From positions 372,001-436,000 of the forward strand of contig CAVVCY010000003.1 in the NCBI GenBank assembly GCA_963746905.1: a stretch of DNA of 64,000 nt. The letters are read 5' to 3'. The notes beneath the pieces were generated by a model. It had not been told where the DNA came from, did not search any database, and saw only the letters and a list, made by a program, of their open reading frames with translations. Shown here one piece after another: positions 32,144-40,763 of this stretch (positions are counted from its first letter, which is position 1; each line of letters starts with the position of its first letter). The stretch is from JALYNX01 sp963746905. Its GTDB lineage: Bacteria > Actinomycetota > Acidimicrobiia > Spongiisociales > ZC4RG35. A program made the translations under genes and the position numbers.

Positions 32144-33613
32144 ATGAATCCAATCCCCATCACTCATGCGAGCGCTCGATTCGCCCCCGACCCAAGTCGC
32201 GTGATAGCCAAGCCGTTCCTTCCGGGAGAGCAGATCTTCCCCGATGGATACTCACGAACCCACCGGGTTGTGAATCGGGTGTTGGCGATGTCCGACTCCG
32301 AGGTGGCGAAGGCACTCGTCGGAGTGGTTGACGACTTCGGGGACCGCCACCTCGACCTGAATGGCGTACTCGAGCGGCATTACAACGCAGTGGTTGACCA
32401 TGTCCCTGATCCCGACAACCTCGAACGCGATCGTAGGTTGCTGATCGGTGCTTACTTCACCCACGAGTACTCGATCGAAGGTGCATCTCTCGGCAATCCC
32501 TCGATGGTCCCAGCACCAGATCAATCCGGGCTCGGCGCCGGCGACCGACGCTTCATCATCAGTCTGCGAGCGATCGGAGAAGGCCATTTGTCGTCCATTG
32601 AGTTCCGAACCGGAGTGATCGACGCAGGGGCCAACATCACTATCGAGGAACCGAGCGGGTTTGCCACCACTGGAAGCCGCCGCTCCGCCGTCTACGAGAA
32701 GCATCTCTTTCTGTCGAAGTTGGCCGAGATGGGAGTCCTCAATGAGATAGCGGCTCTGATGCTCGATCCCTTGCCTGAGCGCTTCTCGCTCGACGAGATC
32801 AATGCTGCCATTGCCGCGCTAAGCCAGGGAATCGACCGTCCGATCGCTTTCGAGACCGCCAAGACGATCCACTGGCTTGCTTCATCCAACTATGCCCTCA
32901 CCTTCGAGGAGGCATCCCCCATCTCTGAGCGGGTGATCTTTCCAGCGGGCCCGACCGAGAGCCGGGGCATGGAGGACGCGCGCTTCGTTCGTTTCACGGC
33001 AGACGATGGCTCGATCATCTACTACGCCACCTATACCGCCTTCGACGGCCATCAGATCCTCCCGCAATTGATCGAAACCCCCGATTTCGTCACGTTCAAC
33101 ATCGCCACGCTCCAGGGAAGCGGCGCCCGGAACAAGGGGATCGCTTTGTTCCCTCGGATGATCGACGGCCGGTTCGCCGCGCTTTCCCGCCAAGACAACG
33201 AGAACAACTACCTGATGCTTTCCGACGACATCCGAGTGTGGGAGGAGGCGGAGAAGATCCAAGTACCAAACCGCCCCTGGGAGTTGATGCAACTCGGCAA
33301 TTGTGGGTCACCAATGGAGATAGAGGCTGGGTGGCTGGTCATTACCCACGGGGTAGGGCCCCTTCGTCGCTACTCCCTGGGCGCAATCCTTCTCGACGCC
33401 GACGATCCGCAACGGGTAATCGGTCACCTCGCTGATCCCTTACTGGTGCCGGACGATGCGGACCGCAACGGGTACGTGCCCAACGTCGTCTACTCGTGCG
33501 GAAGCATGATCCACGGAGACAAGCTGATCCTGCCCTACGGGTACTCCGACTTCGGCGCACGAATCGCGGTGGTCTCCCTGAACGACCTTCTGGCGAGGCT
33601 CACCGAACACTGA
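32144..33613 (+). CDS. GH130 beta-mannoside phosphorylase/hydrolase family protein
   Basis: Five-bladed propeller enzyme of 489 residues related to mannosyl-glucose and beta-1,2-mannoside phosphorylases. FPAGPTESRGMEDARFVRF supplies the conserved R and D (E-x-x-G-x-ED-R motif), IALFPRMIDGRFAALSRQDNENNY and NCGSPMEIEAGWLVITHGVG form active-site loops, and SCGSMIHGDKLILPYGYSD closes the propeller. Longer N-terminus (about 150 residues) than minimal GH130. ATG at 32144 is used; the frame opens at 32111. Overlaps the convergent GT4 gene by 14 bases. Confidence 0.87.
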   Translation: MNPIPITHASARFAPDPSRVIAKPFLPGEQIFPDGYSRTHRVVNRVLAMSDSEVAKALVGVVDDFGDRHLDLNGVLERHYNAVVDHVPDPDNLERDRRLLIGAYFTHEYSIEGASLGNPSMVPAPDQSGLGAGDRRFIISLRAIGEGHLSSIEFRTGVIDAGANITIEEPSGFATTGSRRSAVYEKHLFLSKLAEMGVLNEIAALMLDPLPERFSLDEINAAIAALSQGIDRPIAFETAKTIHWLASSNYALTFEEASPISERVIFPAGPTESRGMEDARFVRFTADDGSIIYYATYTAFDGHQILPQLIETPDFVTFNIATLQGSGARNKGIALFPRMIDGRFAALSRQDNENNYLMLSDDIRVWEEAEKIQVPNRPWELMQLGNCGSPMEIEAGWLVITHGVGPLRRYSLGAILLDADDPQRVIGHLADPLLVPDDADRNGYVPNVVYSCGSMIHGDKLILPYGYSDFGARIAVVSLNDLLARLTEH

Positions 33614-34619
33614 GCACCTGTCGATAGGCATCCAGGTACTCGTCGACCATGCGCTCGACGTCGAACCGGGCCTCGACCGCGGCGCGAACACGGACCCGAT
33701 CGAAGTCGGCGGCCGAGTGGACAGCTGCCACCGCATCATCGATCGACTCCACGAGGAAGCCTCCCACCCCATCGACGATGATCTCGGGCATCGACCCCCG
33801 CGGGTAGGCAATCACCGGGGTCCCGCAGGCCATTGCCTCGACGACGCTGAACCCGAAGGGCTCGTCGAAGCTGATGAGATGGAGCAGGGCCCGGGCGCCG
33901 CCAAGGAGCCCGCCTCGCTCGTCGGGGCCCACCGGGCCCAAGTAGGTGACCCGATCACCATCGATCCGTGGTTTCACCAGTTGGTCGAAATAAGCCTGGT
34001 CCTGGACGATCCCGGCGATTACCAGCGGAAGGCCGCTGCCTTCCGCCACGTCGATGGCCTCCGCCGTGCCCTTCTCGGGATGGATCCGCCCGAAGAAGAG
34101 GAGATAGTCGCCAGGTTCGGGGCTCACATCGAAGGCGGCCATGTCGATCCCGTGGTGGATCGTTGCCAGGTAGTCCAGACTCGGGTGGCGGTCCGAATCA
34201 CTGATCGCCACGTAGTGCGAGTTCTTGTTGTACTTCTGATATACCGGCACGATCCGCTCGGACGAGAACCCGTGGATCGTGGTCACCATCGGGGTCTCGA
34301 CCAGCCTGCTGTATGTCAACGGCAGAAAGTCGAAGCTGTTGTGGATCAGGTCGAACTCTGCGGCCCGCTCGAACACCGTTGCGATGTGAAGCGCCTCCCA
34401 CACCTTCGGATCGAGATCGGGATCTTCGGAGTAGCCCGTCGGCACCGTGCCGACCAAGCGGCCACTGGTGATCGAATCGGCGGTGGCGAATAGGGTGACA
34501 TCCACCCCGCGACGCACCAATCCCTCGGTCAACAGGAAAACGAACTGCTCCCACGGCCCGTAGTGGCGTGGGGGAACTCGCCATGAAATCGGAGCCAACA
34601 TGGCGACTTTCAACATCAT
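33600..34619 (-). CDS. GT4-family glycosyltransferase
   Basis: GT-B fold retaining transferase of 339 residues. N-terminus MLAPISWRVPPRHYGPWEQF (Gly-rich acceptor loop), FFGRIHPEKGTAEAIDVAE and LISFDEPFGFSVVEAMACGTPVIAYPRGSMPEIIVDG (E-x7-E) are the standard signatures. Start at 34619 or 34616; an apparent extension to 34790 translates an intergenic repeat and is rejected. Convergent with the GH130 gene and overlapping its end. Seems to belong to the same carbohydrate cluster. Confidence 0.88.
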   Translation of the reverse strand: MMLKVAMLAPISWRVPPRHYGPWEQFVFLLTEGLVRRGVDVTLFATADSITSGRLVGTVPTGYSEDPDLDPKVWEALHIATVFERAAEFDLIHNSFDFLPLTYSRLVETPMVTTIHGFSSERIVPVYQKYNKNSHYVAISDSDRHPSLDYLATIHHGIDMAAFDVSPEPGDYLLFFGRIHPEKGTAEAIDVAEGSGLPLVIAGIVQDQAYFDQLVKPRIDGDRVTYLGPVGPDERGGLLGGARALLHLISFDEPFGFSVVEAMACGTPVIAYPRGSMPEIIVDGVGGFLVESIDDAVAAVHSAADFDRVRVRAAVEARFDVERMVDEYLDAYRQVLSVR

Positions 34620-34636
34620 CAGAGGGTACCGGCCAG

Positions 34637-34766
34637 GTTTCTCCCCCCAGTGAGCGAAGCGAACGTTGGGCGGAGTACCGGCGAGGCCGGGGAGGGGGGC
34701 ACGTCCAGCTAGCCCCCCTCGCCCGACCTTCGGTCGGACGGTCCCCCCGCTTCGCAGGGGGACAAC
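34637..34766. repeat. Palindromic intergenic repeat, copy 2
   Basis: GTTTCTCCCCCCAGTGAGCG at the left end matches copy 1; the core ACGTTGGGCGGAGTACCGGC...GGGGAGGGGGGC matches copies 1 and 3. Its right part contains a strong hairpin GTCCCCC-...-GGGGGAC (34741-34763) that may end transcription before the riboswitch. Confidence 0.75.
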
Positions 34767-34789
34767 CATGGGGCCTATCATTGGCAGCA

Positions 34790-34880
34790 CAACGGGAGCT
34801 CGGTGAGACCGGGCTGAGAGGGGGTCTGCAGAGGCCCCGACCGGAAGAACCTGACCCGGATAATGCCGGCGTAGGGAGAT
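34790..34880 (+). promoter_or_regulatory. TPP riboswitch (THI element)
   Basis: Conserved TPP-sensing core: GGGAGCTCGG start, CTGAGAG, GAACCTGACCCGGATAATGCC and GCGTAGGGAG. It lies 40 bases before the thiB start and should shut off thiamine uptake when thiamine pyrophosphate is abundant. No obvious terminator lies between it and thiB, so control of translation start is likely. Confidence 0.95.
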
Positions 34881-34919
34881 ACCGCACTCATCGCTCCCGC
34901 CTCAAAAGGAGTCGGTGCG

Positions 34920-35954
34920 TTGCGAAGGTTTCTGCTCTCCATCACGCTGCTGATGCTCGTCACGGCTTGTGCCGAGCAGCCGGAGGTGCTCAGCCCCGAG
35001 TCTTTGACTCTCATCGCCCATGACTCGTTTGTGGACGGAGTCAGTCCGGACACGTTCGCCGCATTCACCGCCAACACCGGCATCAAGGTCAACGTGATCG
35101 CGGGCGGAGACGCCGGGGCGATGGTGAATCAGCTGGTCCTCACTAAGGACAACCCCTTGGCCGACGTCGCCTTCGGCGTCGATGACACATTTCTTTCCCG
35201 GGCCGTCGACGCGGACGTGTTCATCGAACACGACACCCCCCTTCTGGAGAACACCGTGGACAACGTGGGGTCGACGACCCCGTTGGTGACCAGCATCGAC
35301 TTCGGCGACGTCTGCATCAACTACGACAAGGACTGGTTTACCCAGAGCGGGCTGGCGGTGCCCACCACCCTGAACCAGCTGCGGGAGCCGACTTACGCCT
35401 CTCTGCTGACAGTCGAGCACCCGGCCACCTCCTCACCGGGGCTGGCGTTCATGCTGGCCACCATCTCGGAGTACGAGCTCAATGGCTGGCTCGACTTCTG
35501 GAAGGACCTCCGCGATGGAGGGGTACGGGTGGCCCCCGACTGGGACACCGCCTACTACGGCGACTTCACCCGGTACGGGGGCGACTCGCCGATGGTCCTT
35601 TCCTACGCCTCGTCACCGCCTGCCGAGGTGGTGTTCGCCGAGGATCCGATAGACGAGGCGCCAACCGGGGTGATCGAGGCCGGGTGCTACCGCCAGATCG
35701 AATACGCCGGGGTCCTCAACGGGACCCTGTACCCGGAAGCTGCTGGACGTCTGATCGACTACATGCTGTCTGTCGAGTTCCAGGAAAGGATCCCGCTCAC
35801 CTGGTTTGTGTTCCCGGCCAATCGCGACGCGAAGCTCCCCGAGGTGTTCACCGAGAACACGACTGTCCCCAAGACGCCGGTCCGGTTCACCTACGAGAGC
35901 ATGGTCGACCGTGAGATGTGGATCGATCAATGGGTCGAGGTGATGGAAGGCTGA
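34920..35954 (+). CDS. thiB: Thiamine ABC transporter substrate-binding lipoprotein
   Basis: Captures thiamine outside the membrane. 344 residues; lipobox LVTAC near residue 17; LTLIAHDSFVDGVSPDTFAAF and WFTQSGLAVPTTLNQLREPTYASLL are typical of ThiB; C-terminal half contains PMVLSYASSPPAEV. The TTG start at 34920 follows AAGGAG ten bases upstream, behind the TPP riboswitch. Stop overlaps the thiP start (TGATG). Confidence 0.93.
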   Translation: MRRFLLSITLLMLVTACAEQPEVLSPESLTLIAHDSFVDGVSPDTFAAFTANTGIKVNVIAGGDAGAMVNQLVLTKDNPLADVAFGVDDTFLSRAVDADVFIEHDTPLLENTVDNVGSTTPLVTSIDFGDVCINYDKDWFTQSGLAVPTTLNQLREPTYASLLTVEHPATSSPGLAFMLATISEYELNGWLDFWKDLRDGGVRVAPDWDTAYYGDFTRYGGDSPMVLSYASSPPAEVVFAEDPIDEAPTGVIEAGCYRQIEYAGVLNGTLYPEAAGRLIDYMLSVEFQERIPLTWFVFPANRDAKLPEVFTENTTVPKTPVRFTYESMVDREMWIDQWVEVMEG

Positions 35955-37504
35955 TGCCTCGCATCCGATGGGGATGGGTCCTGGTGGCCGTGATCCCCAC
36001 CTTCTTCATCGGCTACTTCTTCGTCTATCCGCTGGTCCGAATCCTGAGTCTCGGCCTTTCCGAGCTCGATATCGGGGCCACCTCGGTTGAGGCTCGGCTG
36101 TTCAAGGTCGGTTGGTTCACGCTTTGGCAGGCGAGCCTGTCCACGATCCTGACCTTCCTGGTCGCGGCCCCGATGACCTGGGCAGTGTCCAACTTCGAGT
36201 TCCGGGGGAGGCGCCTCGCCACCGCGCTGGTCACCGTTCCATTCGTGTTGCCCACTGTGGTGGTCGGATCCGCCTTTGTGGCCTTGGGGTGGCGCGACTC
36301 GATCGCCGCCATCCTCGCCGCGCACGTTTTCTTCAACGCGGCAGTGGTCGTCCGAACCGTTGGCACCCTGTGGAGCCGACTCGACCCAGACCTCCACGAC
36401 GCGGCTCGGGTGCTCGGCGCCAGCGAATGGAGGGTCTTTCGGACGGTCACGCTCCCGCTGCTTCGCCCGGCGATCGCCGCCGCGGCATCGATAGTCTTCC
36501 TGTTCACCTTCACTTCCTTCGGAGTGGTGCTGATCCTCGGCGGGTATCAGTACGCCACACTCGAAGTCGAGATATACCGCCAGGCAGTCGATCTCTTCGA
36601 CCTCCCCTTGGCCGCCGCTCTCGCGGTGGTGCAGTTGGTTGGAGTGAGCGGTGCCCTGTACGCCTATTCGCGTTTTCAGGAACGACACGCCGCCTCATGG
36701 GCATTGCGCTCGGAGAGCGACCGGGTCCGCCCGGTGGGAAACACCAGGCTCTTGGTGTTCGCATCGGTATTCGCCACCTTGATGGCGATGGCAGTGCCCC
36801 TCGCAGTCCTGATTGGGCGCTCTCTCGGGAGCTCGTCCTACCAACGCCTCTTCGAACCCGACCGGGTGGTCGGGACACCGATTGCGGCCTTCGGCAACAG
36901 CATCCGCTTTGCGGTCATCGCGGTGTTCTTGGCCACCACGATTGGTCTGATGGCGGCGGCGTTGATCACGCGACGGCAGGGTGGTCTTTCACGTTGGTTT
37001 GATCTGACACTGATGCTCCCCCTCGGGACTTCGGCGGTGACCATCGGGTTCGGATTCATCGTGGCACTGGGCTGGCCTGTCGACCTCAGAGCGAGCTTCT
37101 GGTTGATCCCGATCGCCCACGCGCTGGTGGCTATTCCGTTTGTTGTCAGATCGACGGTTCCGACGCTGCGCTCGATACCCCACGAATTACGAGACGCCGC
37201 CGCAGTGCTCGGAGCTTCTCCGGGGCGGGTGTGGCGTGAGATCGATCTGCCGGTCGTCGCCCGAGCTGCCATGGTCGGCGCCGGTTTCGCATTCGTCATT
37301 TCGCTCGGTGAATTCGGGGCGACATCGTTCATCGCCAGGCCGAACACTGCGACCGTCCCCATCATGATCTATCGGCTGCTCTCCCGCCCCGGCCCGGCCT
37401 CGTTCGCCATGGCCATGGCGCTGGCAGTGGCTCTGGGAACGGTGACCGTCGGAGTTGTGATGTTGATGGACCGGGCCCGGGTGGGCGAGATCGGTCGCTT
37501 CTGA
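35954..37504 (+). CDS. thiP: Thiamine ABC transporter permease (fused double permease)
   Basis: 516-residue membrane protein with about 12 helices and two permease halves, each with the ABC-contact EAA-like loop: DAARVLGASEWRVFRTVTLPLLRPAI (first) and DAAAVLGASPGRVWREIDLPVVARA (second). This duplicated layout is that of ThiP. Start at 35954 in a TGATG overlap; an apparent start at 35918 would overlap thiB further. Imports thiamine with ThiB and ThiQ under TPP riboswitch control. Confidence 0.93.
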   Translation: MPRIRWGWVLVAVIPTFFIGYFFVYPLVRILSLGLSELDIGATSVEARLFKVGWFTLWQASLSTILTFLVAAPMTWAVSNFEFRGRRLATALVTVPFVLPTVVVGSAFVALGWRDSIAAILAAHVFFNAAVVVRTVGTLWSRLDPDLHDAARVLGASEWRVFRTVTLPLLRPAIAAAASIVFLFTFTSFGVVLILGGYQYATLEVEIYRQAVDLFDLPLAAALAVVQLVGVSGALYAYSRFQERHAASWALRSESDRVRPVGNTRLLVFASVFATLMAMAVPLAVLIGRSLGSSSYQRLFEPDRVVGTPIAAFGNSIRFAVIAVFLATTIGLMAAALITRRQGGLSRWFDLTLMLPLGTSAVTIGFGFIVALGWPVDLRASFWLIPIAHALVAIPFVVRSTVPTLRSIPHELRDAAAVLGASPGRVWREIDLPVVARAAMVGAGFAFVISLGEFGATSFIARPNTATVPIMIYRLLSRPGPASFAMAMALAVALGTVTVGVVMLMDRARVGEIGRF

Positions 37505-38205
37505 TGCTTTCGATCTCACAACTCAACGTGATCCTGGATGACAAGCCGATCCTGTCGAACACCAACCTCATCGTTGCTGACCAGGAGATCCTGGCCGTCC
37601 TCGGACCCTCGGGTGCCGGCAAAACGACTCTCCTGCGTGCAATCGCCGGTCTGGTCCCTGTGGCATCCGGAAGCATCGGGTGGGACGGGATGTCGGTGAC
37701 CGGCACACCGGTCCACGAGCGGGGGTTTGGCCTGATGTTTCAAGGATTCGCCCTGTTCCCCCATCTCGACGTAGCCGGCAATGTGGGTTTCGGGCTGAGG
37801 ATGGCCGGGGTTCCACCCGAGGCGGCAGCCGATGAGGTCAGGACAGCCTTGGATTGGGTCGGGCTAAACGGTTTCGAGAACCGAGCCGTCGCCGATCTGT
37901 CGGGAGGAGAGAGACAACGCGTGGCCCTGGCCCGCACTCTCGCTCCCAAGCCGAAGCTGGTGATGCTCGACGAGCCCATGGGCTCTCTGGACCGCAACCT
38001 GCGGGAGCGGTTGGTCCTAGAGACGCGAGCGCTCCTGACCGGGCGCAAGGTCACGGGGCTGGTGGTGACTCATGATCGTGACGAGGCAACCCTGATCTCG
38101 GACCGGATCGCGCTGATGCGGGAGGGAACGATCGTGCAAACCGGGACCGTCGAGGAGATCCTGGCCAATCCGGCGGATCGATGGGTGGTGGAATTCTTGG
38201 GGTAA
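37504..38205 (+). CDS. thiQ: Thiamine ABC transporter ATPase
   Basis: ATP-binding subunit of 233 residues. Walker A GPSGAGKTT, Q-loop MFQGFALFPH, signature LSGGERQRVAL, Walker B LVMLDEPMGSLD and the switch His in VVTHDRDEA are all intact. ATG overlaps the thiP stop (TGATG). Closes the thiBPQ operon; repeat copy 3 follows seven bases later. Confidence 0.93.
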   Translation: MLSISQLNVILDDKPILSNTNLIVADQEILAVLGPSGAGKTTLLRAIAGLVPVASGSIGWDGMSVTGTPVHERGFGLMFQGFALFPHLDVAGNVGFGLRMAGVPPEAAADEVRTALDWVGLNGFENRAVADLSGGERQRVALARTLAPKPKLVMLDEPMGSLDRNLRERLVLETRALLTGRKVTGLVVTHDRDEATLISDRIALMREGTIVQTGTVEEILANPADRWVVEFLG

Positions 38206-38211
38206 TCGCAC

Positions 38212-38336
38212 CTCAGCGCGCCCCCTCCGGCCCTCCGGGCCACCTCCCCCAACGTCGCTCCGCTCCTGGGGGAGGAAACGTGAGCGTTGGGGGGAGTACC
38301 GCCGCAGGCGGGGAGGGGGGCTACTCCGACGCAGTG
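38212..38336. repeat. Palindromic intergenic repeat, copy 3
   Basis: CACCTCCCCCAACG...CTGGGGGAGG forms the outer hairpin; GTGAGCGTTGGGGGGAGTAC, CGCAGGCGGGGAGGGGGGCT and ACTCCGACGC match the minus strand of copy 1 nearly base for base. It fills the gap between two convergent genes. Confidence 0.8.
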
Positions 38337-38338
38337 CT

Positions 38339-38767
38339 CTACTCCCCTTGCAGCTTGCGCATCCCCTCCACGAACACCTCCGGGATCCGTCGCGGCTTGC
38401 CCTGGAGATCGGTGAAGGCGGCGTCCACGGTGAGCCGGGCAACCTCCTGCTCCCCCCGATACATCGTCTGGCGCCACTTCGACCTGACTCGCCCCGCGTC
38501 TTCGATCCAGGTGTGAATGGTCAGCTCCTCCCCGTAGCGGGCAGCGGCCAGGAAACGGGCGTGCAACTCGACCACGACCAATTGCCAACCCTGAGCCTTC
38601 AGATAGTCGAGACCCCAGCCCAGGTCGGTGAGGTATTCGATGCGGGCAGTCTCGAAGTATGAGAAGTAGTTGGTGTGGTTGACGTGGTCGTAGGGATCGA
38701 GCTCGTAGAAGCGCACCTTCAATGAAGTGGTGTGCACCTGGCGGTCATTGGGCATCGGCGAAGCCAA
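38339..38767 (-). CDS. YbgC/4HBT-type acyl-CoA thioesterase
   Basis: Hot-dog fold thioesterase of 142 residues. RFYELDPYDHVNHTNYFSYFETARIEYL carries the catalytic-type Asp and the HVNH motif of the 4-hydroxybenzoyl-CoA thioesterase family; VVVELHARFLAAARYGEEL and LTVDAAFTDLQGKPRRIP follow in order. Hydrolyses acyl-CoA; substrate unknown. ATG at 38755 is an equally possible start. Divergent from the alcohol dehydrogenase-like gene across about 45 bases. Confidence 0.88.
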   Translation of the reverse strand: MASPMPNDRQVHTTSLKVRFYELDPYDHVNHTNYFSYFETARIEYLTDLGWGLDYLKAQGWQLVVVELHARFLAAARYGEELTIHTWIEDAGRVRSKWRQTMYRGEQEVARLTVDAAFTDLQGKPRRIPEVFVEGMRKLQGE

Positions 38768-38812
38768 CTCGCTCTCCTCTACTCAAAGCGGCGCGAGGCT
38801 ACCCTCGACCAG

Positions 38813-39829
38813 ATGAAGGCCTGGCAGCTGACGGATACAAAAGGACCCGAGTCCTATCAGCTGAACGAGGTCGATGACCCCAAACCTGGCCCAGGAGAGG
38901 TCAGGATCGAGATCAAGTACTCGGCCCTGAACCATCTAGATCTCTGGCTGTCGCAAGGCCTGCCCGCCCCCAAGAAGCTGCCTCACACCGGTGGCGCCGA
39001 TGCTGCGGGGGTCGTCGATGAAGTGGGCGAGGGCACAGCCGGCTTCGAGCTCGGGGACGAGATCATCATCGACCCTTCGTACTCCTGCGGGCAATGTGTT
39101 CATTGTCGGAACGACGACATCGTCTACTGCGAATCCTTCCAGATCCAGGGCGAGCACCGAACGGGCACCTTCACCGAGAAGATCGTCATTCCAACGATCA
39201 ACGCCATCCGCAAGCCAGAGGCGATGCCCTGGGAGGTGGCGGGATCCTTCGGACTGGTTTCGGCCACCGCCCTTCGGATGTTGGAGCGGGCTCGCCTTCG
39301 ACGCGGTGAGACGGTGTTGGTGGTCGGTGTCGGTGGAGGAGTCTCAGCGGCCGCCATGCATCTGGCTCTCGGCATGGAGGCAAAGGTCTACGTCACCTCC
39401 CGTTCACCCGAGAAGATCGCCTGGGCGGTGGAGCAAGGGGCAGTGGAAGGGTTCGACTCGGCAGGGGACTTCGGCACACTGATGGCCGAGCAGGGCGGTG
39501 CCGACATCGTGATCGAGAGTGTGGGTCCGGCGACCATGCGCCAGTCGATGCGGGCCGCCAAGCGGGGCGGCCGGATCGCCATATGCGGCGCCACGAGCGG
39601 GGCCAAGATGGAGCTGACCATCCCCCACCTCTTCTTTCGCCAGTTGGAGATGATCGGCTCCTCGATGGGCACCCACAGCCAGTTCGCACGTGCCACCGAG
39701 TGGGTCGGATCCGGAGAGGCCAAATCACCTGTGGCCAAGATCTTCGAATTCGAGGAGCTGCCCCAGGCTCTGGCCTATCTCGACTCCGGCGAGCAGACAG
39801 GGAAAGTCGTCCTCCACCACCCGGACTGA
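38813..39829 (+). CDS. Zinc-type alcohol dehydrogenase/quinone reductase family protein
   Basis: Medium-chain dehydrogenase of 338 residues. GGADAAGVVDEVGEG and the structural zinc cluster CGQCVHCRNDDIVYC indicate the zinc-binding branch, and VLVVGVGGGVSAAAMHLAL is the NAD(P) site. NHLDLWLSQG replaces the usual catalytic Cys-containing loop (often NxxDxxxxxG), so it resembles quinone reductase-like members that retain structural zinc only. ATG at 38813; upstream ATG at 38732 overlaps the divergent gene. Followed after 3 bases by a DUF2905 gene. Confidence 0.85.
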   Translation: MKAWQLTDTKGPESYQLNEVDDPKPGPGEVRIEIKYSALNHLDLWLSQGLPAPKKLPHTGGADAAGVVDEVGEGTAGFELGDEIIIDPSYSCGQCVHCRNDDIVYCESFQIQGEHRTGTFTEKIVIPTINAIRKPEAMPWEVAGSFGLVSATALRMLERARLRRGETVLVVGVGGGVSAAAMHLALGMEAKVYVTSRSPEKIAWAVEQGAVEGFDSAGDFGTLMAEQGGADIVIESVGPATMRQSMRAAKRGGRIAICGATSGAKMELTIPHLFFRQLEMIGSSMGTHSQFARATEWVGSGEAKSPVAKIFEFEELPQALAYLDSGEQTGKVVLHHPD

Positions 39830-39832
39830 GCG

Positions 39833-40060
39833 GTGCGTCTCTCCAACATCCTGATCCTTATCGGAGCTTCGATCCTTCTCGTCGGGGTGACCCTCCGCTA
39901 CTTCCCCTCGGCGTTCTCCTGGTTCGGCCATCTCCCCGGCGACATCCACATCGAGGGCGAGAACAGCCAGGTGTTCATCCCGATCACCTCGATGCTGGTA
40001 GTGAGCGTCGCTGCGACGCTGATATTCAATCTCGCCAGTCGGTTCTTCGGCCAGCGGTAA
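39833..40060 (+). CDS. DUF2905 small membrane protein
   Basis: 75 residues with two transmembrane helices (about 5-22 and 48-68) around the conserved loop FSWFGHLPGDIHIEGEN, which is the DUF2905 signature. Function unknown. GTG start three bases after the preceding stop, so co-transcribed with the dehydrogenase. Confidence 0.85.
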   Translation: MRLSNILILIGASILLVGVTLRYFPSAFSWFGHLPGDIHIEGENSQVFIPITSMLVVSVAATLIFNLASRFFGQR

Positions 40061-40068
40061 ACCCCCGG

Positions 40069-40716
40069 TCAGCCCTCGACGAGATCATCGACCCGGCCCT
40101 TCATCATGATTCGATCCGAGGCTTCTGGCCCAGCGCCCTCGTCTTGAAGGGTCACCCAGATCGCCGGGTACTCCGCCACATCGACGCCTGACCACAACAC
40201 AACGGGCTCGGGGCCGCCGCGAAGGTGGAAGGTGCCGATGCTCACTCCTTCGTCCTCACTCCATACCCAACCTTCGTAATAGCTGCCCTCGGGTGCTGCG
40301 GGAAGCCCGCCCAGGTCGAGACGGATGTACCAACCCGATGCCGTGGGCCGGAGCGTGGCGATTCCCGTGGCAGTAGGAGCAAGGTCGGTTCCGTTGATCG
40401 CCACCACCGTCTCGAGGTCGGGTTGGTCGAATATCGCAACCGCCCCAACGACGAGCAGGCTGATGACCGCAACTGCGGCGGCCGCGACCAGCCAGGGGCG
40501 ACGCCACGATCCTTTCGCTTGCTTTGACTCCTGAGCCGAAACCGGACCTTCTCTGCCGATGATGGCGAGCATTTCCTCGACCACGCTGCCCGGCGGCTCA
40601 GCCCAGGTGGAAGGGCCCGAGAGGACGCCACGAATCAGGTCGAGCTGCTCATCGTCAGCCGGCTTCTCTCCTGACCCTGTGGCCAGGTATTCGGAACGCG
40701 TCTCGTCAGATCCCAT
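40069..40716 (-). CDS. Membrane anti-sigma factor (RskA-like)
   Basis: 215-residue single-pass membrane protein. Cytoplasmic N-terminus with EQLDLIRGVLSGPSTWAEPP and VVEEMLAIIG helices, transmembrane helix at about 70-92, and an outer beta-rich domain (INGTDLAPTATGIATLRPTASGWYIRLDLGGLPAAPEGSYYEGWVW) like the RskA C-terminal domain. It follows the sigma gene by 47 bases on the same strand. ATG at 40716 with AGAGG nine bases upstream is preferred over GTG at 40725. Confidence 0.8.
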   Translation of the reverse strand: MGSDETRSEYLATGSGEKPADDEQLDLIRGVLSGPSTWAEPPGSVVEEMLAIIGREGPVSAQESKQAKGSWRRPWLVAAAAVAVISLLVVGAVAIFDQPDLETVVAINGTDLAPTATGIATLRPTASGWYIRLDLGGLPAAPEGSYYEGWVWSEDEGVSIGTFHLRGGPEPVVLWSGVDVAEYPAIWVTLQDEGAGPEASDRIMMKGRVDDLVEG

Positions 40717-40763
40717 CACACACAACCTCTACGTCCTCGATTAGGTCCACGGTTCGCGCACCT

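Noticed and set aside
34620..34790. 57-residue N-terminal extension of the second GT4 enzyme
   Set aside because: It translates repeat copy 2; the GT4 fold begins at 34619 and the repeat occurs elsewhere outside genes.
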